Program-made: the position numbers and the translations under genes
Part shown: positions 6,852-12,744 of the stretch, piece by piece
Layout: every line of letters starts with the position of its first letter
How positions within the stretch are numbered: the stretch's first letter is position 1
Source: Ectocarpus siliculosus
Lineage: Eukaryota; Sar; Phaeophyceae; Ectocarpales; Ectocarpaceae
Direction of reading: 5' to 3'
Assembly (NCBI GenBank): GCA_000310025.1
Contig: FN649748.1
Location: 1,452,936-1,465,679 of the forward strand
DNA length: 12,744 bases
The notes under the pieces: generated by a model
The model's input: the letters and a program-made list of their open reading frames with translations, nothing else
Databases searched by the model: none
What the model was told of the DNA's origin: nothing

Positions 6852-9800
6852 ATGAACACGCCGATGAGGGCCAGGAGAAGAGGAGGGCGCCGCGTGGCCG
6901 GCCTCTGCCGTTGCGTCGCCCTCGCGGCAGTCGCTGCAAGAACGCAGGCCCTCGTCACGTGCGGCAGCACTGCTACTGCATGGTCGCCGTCTTGCAGTGG
7001 CAGCGGGAGGTCAACCACCACCACCACCACCACCACCACCGCGGTGATGCGTGATTCCTCGTCGCACGGCCGGGTGGGCAGAACAGGCGGGCGCAGCAGC
7101 TGGGGACAACGAGCAAGCAGCCAAAGTTCGAGACCAACAGCAGCAAGGGTGTCGACCTCCCTGTCGGCGGCGTCTGGTAGCAGCAGCAGCAGCAGCAGCA
7201 GCGGGATCAACGCCGGCGACGGAGACTCCGGCGAGGGCGACAGCGGCGGCGGCGGCATCGGTGTCGGGGGAGTGTGGGCCGTGCAGGACGAGGAGGACTG
7301 GGAGTTCGAGGAGGAGGTCCAGCGGCTCGAGGAGAGGCTGGAGAACGCCGTCAAGAACGAGGACTACAAGGGGGCCACCAAGTGCAGGGACGAGCTCTAC
7401 AGGTGTGATGTGTATACGGTAGAATACGTCTCTCCTGCTAAGATAGCATTGACCGCTCCAACCTCTTCATCAATGCTTGCGTACAGGAAGGGTCCGTGTG
7501 TGTTTCCTTTGACAAGGCTGGTCGCGATGAGGGGCTGGCCGATGAAACGAGCCTCCGTCTTAGTAGGACATATCCCGCAAGAACGATGTTCGTGTGTGTG
7601 GTATCAGGCGTCTATCGTGACCTTTCAAAGGGTGCTGCTCGCATTCCCACAGCAGTGCTGACCGGCTTGATCTGGCAAGGGTAGGACCGTGTCTTGCGTA
7701 CACCTGGTCTTGGTTTTCCTACCCTACGCATACGTTTTGCTTCTTTTTTTTTCAAGTGTGAGTGTGCAGCACCCCGGCTGTGTTGTTGCCGCCGGAACAC
7801 ACAACACCCGGGCTTTGATAATAACTATGGTAGGAAGTGACCCGCCCCAGGGTGTATACTCGCGTCTGAACAGCATGGCACGTGGTCTGCCTTGTGGCAG
7901 TGGTTTCCCAGGGGAGACCCTCTCGCAAAATTTGGGATGTAGGATGGCCCCGGCACGCTCGCCTGTATGATGTCGGTTACACATGGCATCGTAGCCGCCG
8001 GACGATGTACACCCACAGCGGCCCAAGGGCCACCATTTCCGTTGTTTTTTCTTCTCAGTTGACACAATAACGCCGCGTCTCCCGCTTGCCCTTCCCTGTG
8101 TCTTCTGGTTTTGTTCAGGATTCACATGGACGAGACGTCCGCCGTCCTGTCCACCAACTCGGCGTTCTACGCAGCTTTCACGGCAAAGGTATGGCATACT
8201 CCGTATATGGCAGGCACGGCTATGTACGGCATGGTCGTCGGTGGACTGGAAAACGCTTGAAAATATGCAAGTGTGGATTCATGAGCATACCTTTACCTGC
8301 CAAATGTGTTTTGGAGAGGGGCGCACGCTCATTCAGAGCTTTTGCGTTCTCGCGTGTGCGAAGAAAGACACAAAGGTTTCGGTAATCGCGCGTTTCGAAG
8401 TAGGGCTCGACTCCCTCGGAAAAGCGGTGTTTTAATTTTTCTCGAGGACGGCAGCACCGGTAGAACATGTTGTCTGGCAGGGCTAGAGGGAGTTTACACA
8501 CAAATTGCATGGGGGGCACACATACACCATGGCGGCTGACGCCCCTCCCTCCCCTGCCTGGGCCCTTAGCACCGTTGATGAAGTTTGACACAGAGCTCCT
8601 CAGTCCCTTTTTATGAGCATGAGTGACCCTGCAATCGGCCTACTAGCTCCCCTCCGACGGACTAATCAAATTTCCATGGAGCCAGCCACGCGCCCGCGAC
8701 AGACACCTGAGCGCCGCCGGCGTTTGACTGGCTCCATGGAAAGTTGATGGGCCCTTCGAAGGAGGGCCAGCAGGTCGACTTTAGGGCCACTGATCACGCT
8801 AATAACAAGAGACTGAAGAACTCGGTGTCAAAGTAAAGGTCGGGGGCGCAGAACTGAGGAGCTCGGTGTCAAAGTTAATCAACGGTGCTAAGGCCCGGGC
8901 CTGGGAGGGGATGGGGGCGCCAGCCATGCCGGTGGGGTGTGCGTGCCCCGAATGCAACCAACCGATGATGTTGGTCCCGCACTTTGGCGTCGGCTGCGGT
9001 TACCTCCGCCGCCGATATGTGGCCGACGGAGCCGGCGAGATCCGGCCCGGGCGTGCGAAGCCAGTAGATGGGCCGTGTCGCGGGGCCACGCGGGCGGCTG
9101 CGGCGGCGGTGTCGGCACAGGAGGCAGCAGCCCATGTGCGGCAAACGCCGGCGGGCGGCTGGCAAGAAGCAGGGGGGCGGGCGGAACCTGATGCATTCGT
9201 CCCGAGTGTAGTCCCTTTTTTGGTCCAGTGCAACAACAACAACAACTGCCTGGAGTTCGGCCACATCCAGCGGAACTAATCGATAGGGCTTTTTCCTGGT
9301 CTTGTGGCATGCGGACGTGTGTCTTGCTTGCACTCTGTTTGCCACTCTGCTGTTGAGGTCTAACGTGCGGGCTGGCCGCTCTTGGCCATCGTGATGACAA
9401 GCAGCCAGTGTGTGTCTCGAACGTTGGTCCAGCCAAGCCTAGAAGGGTCTCATGGTTTCCCTGCAGATTCTTGAACCGTTTGTTGGCAAACCACGGAAGC
9501 ACCCCCCCTCGCGACTCTCGAATGCTCAAAAGGAGGGTGTTTGACGGGATGGAATTGCGCGGTACTTTATTTTCCTGCTTGCAAAGTGGCATTCATGGGT
9601 ACCCGCAACGGCCGAAAGAGAGGTCCATGCTTGGACCCGAAACGTCTTCTCCTTGCCAACTTGGTGGTTTTCTATGTGGCAGCAAGGCGTGCCCAGCCGA
9701 CCTTGATGTAGCCTTTCCCGCTGCCATGGTGCCCCATCTTGATTCGGGGTATGCATTTGCACATGCATGACTCTCTCGTGTGTGTAGTGCTTGCTACCTG

Positions 9801-12398
9801 TCTCGTAGCTCCCCCGCCCTTACCGCAGCCTTGTACCCCCCAGGATGCGGCCTCTCGCTTCTCGCTGTTCTCGCGCACCCCATCTCCTTACCATGTGTTG
9901 TCCAAACCTGTGCTCTCCGCTGTGTGTTTAAACCATGCTTTGACACGACCACCACGTGTATGTACTCTTGCTGACCCCTCCCTGTGTGCGTGAAAACCAT
10001 GCGTTGACGCGACACATATACACAGGACGCAGATCGCATGGCGTCCCTCTGGATGCCCAGCAACGACGTGATGTGCATCCACCCGGGGGACGAGCCGGTG
10101 CTGGGCCAGCAGGCCGTCGCCCGGTCGTGGCGATCCCTCTTCCGTTCCGGGGACGGCCGCTTCTCTAGCAGCGTCATCAAGGTACGAAGTACGATCGGAA
10201 GAGTGTGTGCTTGCTCCTTCCCATCGTTCCGTCGTTCCGCGATCCGCGCAAATGCTCCGTTTCATGTAAGGGTCGCTTGTCCAACGAGTGAGCGAAGCGA
10301 ATGAGATTGAGTGAAGCCAAGTGGAAATCGAGTACGGTGTTCTTCCAGTACTTGCGCGAAGTGTTCCGTTGCGGGTGTATGTCCGCTTGTGGGGTAGAGT
10401 ATCGCTAGCTGCCGCTACCACCGCGGCAGCCTGTGCCTAGGTGGTTCGCCTAGGTGCCTCCCCGCCCCTCGCGCCGGCCCTGACTCCTGCAACCCCGGCA
10501 CCCCTTCCGCTGGCCCCTTTGCTCGCAATTTTCTCCTTTTTATGTTCGCCATGTGCCGGTCCTTGCTTGCCCTTGCCCCCCGAACGGTTCTAGCCCACGG
10601 ACGTGAGGATAAGGGTTAGGGGAACCACGGCGATCGTGCAGTGCAACGAGGAGGTCACCTCCAGGCAGAACGCGGCGGCGGCAGCGGCGGCGGCGGCAAC
10701 GGCGGCGGCGGCGGCAACGGACCCTACGCTGCGATCTTTCTCTCCCGCGCCGCCGTCCGCGCTGAGCTCGTTCGGTTCGTCTTCTAAGGCCGACGACGAC
10801 GACGACAGCAGCAGCTTCGGCGACGACCCAAAGCACAAGGACCCGGCCGCCTGGCTCGCCCACGTCATCTCCGAGAACCCTTACGAGCCCGGCTCGGAGA
10901 AGTCCATCGTGAGCAACCCCACGACGCCCGAGGACAGGGCCAGGATCAAGAAGGCGGTGGGCAAGCACGGGGCGGCGAGCATCAAGAAGGCCGTCGCCGC
11001 GGCGTTCGCCCAGTCCGACGAGGAGACGAGGCTGGCCAACCTGGCGAAGCGGAGCAAGAAGGGGGGAGCTTTCTTGAGCGGGGGCGGGGGCGGCTCCGAG
11101 AGAAGGAGCAAGATTAAGCCGCGCGTGCTCAACGTGACCAACATCTACAGGAAGGCTGGGGGGAAGTGAGTGGGGTCTATTTGTTAAGGGTATGCGAGTG
11201 TGTGTTCGGGGGGAGGTCGTGCGCGCGCTTTTGTTGTGAATGCACGGCGTGGCCAGGGGAGTCGCGGGCGCTGCTGCGGAGGGCGGTGAGAGAGCGCGGT
11301 GAATTGCTTACAACCCGGGAGGAGAAAATGAGTCCGGACAGCGAAGAGGCCAAGTCGGAGTATGACGTCTGGTGCATGCTCTGTGTATACAACTATGACA
11401 TGCTGAATCAGCCACAACGACAGATGCGACAGCAAAGGACCGAAAATATGGTACTTCTATTTAGATATGGGAATCACCATGACGAATTTGTGGGAATCAC
11501 CATGACGAATTTGTGGGAATCACCATGACGAATTCCAAACAAGGTACGTGTAGAAAAGTTTGCTAGTGGGGAGCCTGACGATGGAACTTTTTGAAGAGCT
11601 TTATTTTTTTTCTTTGCTCCAGAACTTTCCGTGCAATGGAGCTCTGTCGAACCTTTGCCACCGGTGTGCCTCTAAACCCTCCTTTATTGTGATTGTTTTA
11701 CTGAAAGCAATCGATGCTGCTCATCCACGGACGAAATCCATCGAATCCATGAAGGGCATGGCCTTGTCTCGTTTAGTTTCGTTCATGTTTCCAAACCTTC
11801 ATCCTACGGCCCCGGTGCCCAAAAATTGACGCACGGGATGATGTGTGTGGCCGCTGGCCGCTGCTGTGTCGCTCTGGCTGGCTCGCCCCCGCGTGTGTGT
11901 GACAGGTGGCTCATGGTTCACCACCACGCGAGTCTGCCACCGACGGGCAAGTCGGGCAGCAGCCGGAGGGTTGCTATGGGGATCGACGGCTTGAAAGATG
12001 TGAGAGCGTTGTTGTTGTTGGTGGTGGTGGTGCTCGTGCGGTCGTTGTCGTCGTAGTCGTTGCTGCTGCTGCTGCTGCTGCTGTGCGGACGATGTTGTTG
12101 ATCCATCTGGTGTAATCCCGATGTGTTCCCTCTTCGTCCAACACGTACATACCCATCGCTTGTTGTTGCCCGTCTCCCTTCTCGCTCCCGTGGAATTCTA
12201 CCCACCGATGTTGACGACCAAAAACAGGGCCTGGAGGGCATGCCTCGCATTATCAACCTATCGGAACAGGGCGGCGGCTTCGGCGGGGGTGGCGGCAGCA
12301 GCAAGGATAACAGGCTCGAAGAGATGCTGGAGGCGTTACGTAACCGTCTTCCGGGCGGTCTTCCTGGGGGTATCGGCGGAACGGGGGCGGGAAGGTCC
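6852..12398 (+). CDS. UVR-motif plus SnoaL-like (NTF2-fold) protein with predicted plastid presequence, six exons, 3' end uncertain
   Basis: Exons: 6852-7402, 8119-8188, 10026-10181, 10594-11165, 11906-11999, 12228-about 12398 (538 codons); GT-AG borders, all phases agree. Residues 1-43 are an Arg-rich N-terminus with a hydrophobic core (15-29), then ATAW-SP at 41-46, resembling the heterokont ASAFAP plastid motif with Trp for Phe, followed by a Ser/Thr/Arg-rich transit-like stretch. Poly-Thr (55-63), poly-Ser (110-117) and Gly/Asp-rich linkers follow. Residues 156-184 form a UVR motif (VQRLEERLENAVKNEDY, then KCRDELYR), a helical hairpin used for protein-protein contacts in UvrB/UvrC and plastid Clp factors. 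A SnoaL-like domain begins at 195 (NSAFYAAFTAK, DADRMASLW, IHPGDEPVLGQQAV, SWRSLF), continues with VRIRVRGTTAIVQCNEE (263-279) and resumes at about 437 with TNIYRKAGGKWLMVHHHAS. Ligand or enzymatic activity cannot be told. The start is the only ATG before the presequence. Exon 6 (GLEGMPRIINLSEQ, Gly-rich, NRLEEMLEALRNRLPGG) may end at a donor at 12394 or 12398. Confidence 0.85.
7016..7042 (+). repeat. ACC/CAC microsatellite encoding poly-Thr in exon 1
   Basis: About nine ACC codons inside the transit-peptide-like segment of the UVR/SnoaL protein; an AGC run encoding poly-Ser follows at about 7179-7203. Confidence 0.85.
7403..8118 (+). other. UVR/SnoaL gene intron 1
   Basis: 716 bp, donor ACAG/GTGTGA and acceptor TTTTGTTCAG; the split codon AG-G restores Arg184 at the end of the UVR motif. 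Nothing recognised inside. Confidence 0.85.
8189..10025 (+). other. UVR/SnoaL gene intron 2, host of a fold-back element
   Basis: 1837 bp, donor AAAG/GTATGG and acceptor TATACACAG, joining AAFTAK to DADRMASLW. Holds the fold-back element (8504-8968), a short AAC run (about 9231-9246), and two diverged copies of a unit with AAACCATGC.TTGAC.CGAC (about 9925-9950 and 9992-10012). The remainder (9250-9900) shows no element. Confidence 0.85.
8504..8968. mobile_element. Fold-back (long imperfect inverted repeat) element
   Basis: The left arm (about 8504-8685) and right arm (about 8728-8968) are inverted copies. The innermost 21 bp (8665-8685 and 8728-8748) match at 20 positions around a 42-nt loop. 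Further out, blocks pair in order: the GACTGAGGAGCTC.GTGTCAAA block, ATCAACGGTGCTAAGG, and GCGTCAGCC/GCGCCAGCC with GTGTGCGTGCCCC-like sequence. The right arm repeats the GA.CTCGGTGTCAAAGT block about 41 bp apart (8812-8835, 8854-8876). Consistent with a fold-back or MITE-type DNA element; no transposase or target-site duplication was identified. Confidence 0.75.
10182..10593 (+). other. UVR/SnoaL gene intron 3
   Basis: 412 bp, donor AAG/GTACGA and acceptor GGTTCTAG; joins SSSVIK to PTDVRIRVRG in phase. Contains a short duplication GCCTAGGTG-GTTC-GCCTAGGTG near 10434-10457; nothing else recognised. Confidence 0.85.
11166..11905 (+). other. UVR/SnoaL gene intron 4
   Basis: 740 bp, donor GGGAA/GTGAGT and acceptor TGTGACAG. 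Splicing turns AAG-TGA (stop at 11167-11169) into AAG-TGG and continues with LMVHHHAS, so intron retention would truncate the protein just before the last SnoaL strand. Holds the 23-bp tandem repeat listed separately. Confidence 0.85.
11469..11536. repeat. 23-bp tandem repeat, about three copies
   Basis: GGGAATCACCATGACGAATT plus TGT, repeated at 11469, 11492 and 11515; the third copy diverges in its last bases. Unit copies are otherwise identical, pointing to recent expansion. Confidence 0.95.
12000..12227 (+). other. UVR/SnoaL gene intron 5
   Basis: 228 bp, donor GAT/GTGAGA and acceptor CAAAAACAG, joining GIDGLKD to GLEGMPRIINLS in phase. Its first 90 bp are GTT/GGT/GTC/TGC triplet runs, including about eight TGC units from 12061. 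Confidence 0.75.
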
Positions 12399-12405
12399 GT
12401 AAGAG

Positions 12406-12744
12406 CGGGGGGTGGGGGGGTGTACCCATAAGCCGTGCATGCCGTAGTCGTCAGACCGTTGACCTTGCGTGTCTTAGCGGTTAGACGATTGACCACGCGC
12501 GTCCTCGAGAGGATAGAGCTTTGTTCCCACTGAACCGATCATCACTGATGGCCAATCGTTCGTCCCTACAACTTTGCCAAAGGTGTCTCAAAAACGTTTT
12601 CCCTACCCCATCTATCCTAACGATATCGCTTTGTAGGGGGGGGGGGGTGAGGGGGGGGGGTCGTTACAGACCACTACCGCGCATTTTCCTACGTTCGCCG
12701 ACAGTCTCCATTTTCGGGTGTATCCTACCGCCGCATCTATTTGT
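12406..12744 (-). mobile_element. Dispersed repeat copy 4, probably running past the window end
   Basis: Minus-strand read: ACACCTTTGGCAAAGTTG, a GGCCATCAGTGATGATCGG block, GAACAAAGCTC, GCGTGGTCAATCGTCTAA, CGGCATGCACGGC, ATGGGTACA and a C-rich end (12420-12406). Aligns with copy 3 over about 200 bp. The GGTCAA..GTCTAAC core is present twice in tandem (12445-12498), unlike the other copies. It lies antisense to the UVR/SnoaL gene, seven bases after its last recognised donor. Confidence 0.7.

Noticed and set aside
8220-8591. Minus-strand ORF of 123 codons with CVPPMQFVC and YRCCRPREK
   Set aside because: It looked like a possible zinc-ribbon, but it straddles the left arm of the fold-back element and intron sequence, and the Cys pairs do not align with the right-arm copy. 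Kept only as a repeat observation.
8888-9592. A 234-codon minus-strand open frame in intron 2
   Set aside because: Pro/Arg/Ala-rich shadow of the GC-rich right arm and flank; no motif.
9923-10014. Diverged direct repeats around AAACCATGC.TTGAC
   Set aside because: Only two short copies about 65 bp apart with several mismatches. It is too weak to call an element or attachment site.
1-12744. CRISPR array, tRNA, rRNA, operon or phage-like cluster
   Set aside because: I found no regularly spaced direct repeats with unique spacers, no complete tRNA A/B-box pair with an acceptor stem, and no prokaryote-style gene packing.

Overview
This is a eukaryotic nuclear window. It carries two intron-rich, divergently transcribed genes, about 1.75 kb apart, and both run off the window. 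Moderately high GC, exons of 70-570 bp split by introns of roughly 0.2-1.8 kb, single-residue runs (Ala, Ser, Thr, Gly), CAG/CTG microsatellites and an ATAW motif after a signal-like sequence (like the ASAFAP motif of secondary plastids) suggest a photosynthetic stramenopile, most plausibly a brown alga. That assignment is inference. Almost all long ORFs outside the exons given here are intron read-through or antisense shadows.

Left half, minus strand (about 5104 down to 256, continuing past base 1): a gene for a THO complex subunit 1 (THOC1/HPR1) homologue. Six exons were assembled by hand. All five internal junctions keep phase and rebuild the THOC1 order of conserved blocks. The N-terminal 506 residues are present; the rest of the helical domain and any C-terminal domain lie outside.

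Middle (5105-6851): a divergent intergenic region with a (CTG)18 tract next to the THOC1 start, a 10-bp-arm hairpin and one TATA-like sequence. No gene is supported there.

Right half, plus strand (6852 to about 12398, probably continuing): a gene of at least six exons encoding a plastid-type presequence, a UVR motif and a SnoaL-like (NTF2-fold) domain. The SnoaL-like domain is interrupted by a low-complexity and charged insertion of about 150 residues. All five internal junctions keep phase.

Repeats: the introns hold four copies of a family whose G-rich (C-rich on the other strand) end abuts a shared block near GTACTCAT. One copy is attached to the C-terminal remnant of a non-LTR retrotransposon reverse-transcriptase protein with a CCHC motif. 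Three of the four copies have the C/G-rich end 7-40 nt from a splice junction, the most intriguing pattern in the window. A separate fold-back element of about 465 bp sits in intron 2 of the UVR/SnoaL gene. I see no operon, defence cassette, CRISPR array or RNA gene, and no wholly new multi-gene system. The noteworthy items are the transposon-splice-site relationship and the unusual domain architecture of the plus-strand gene.
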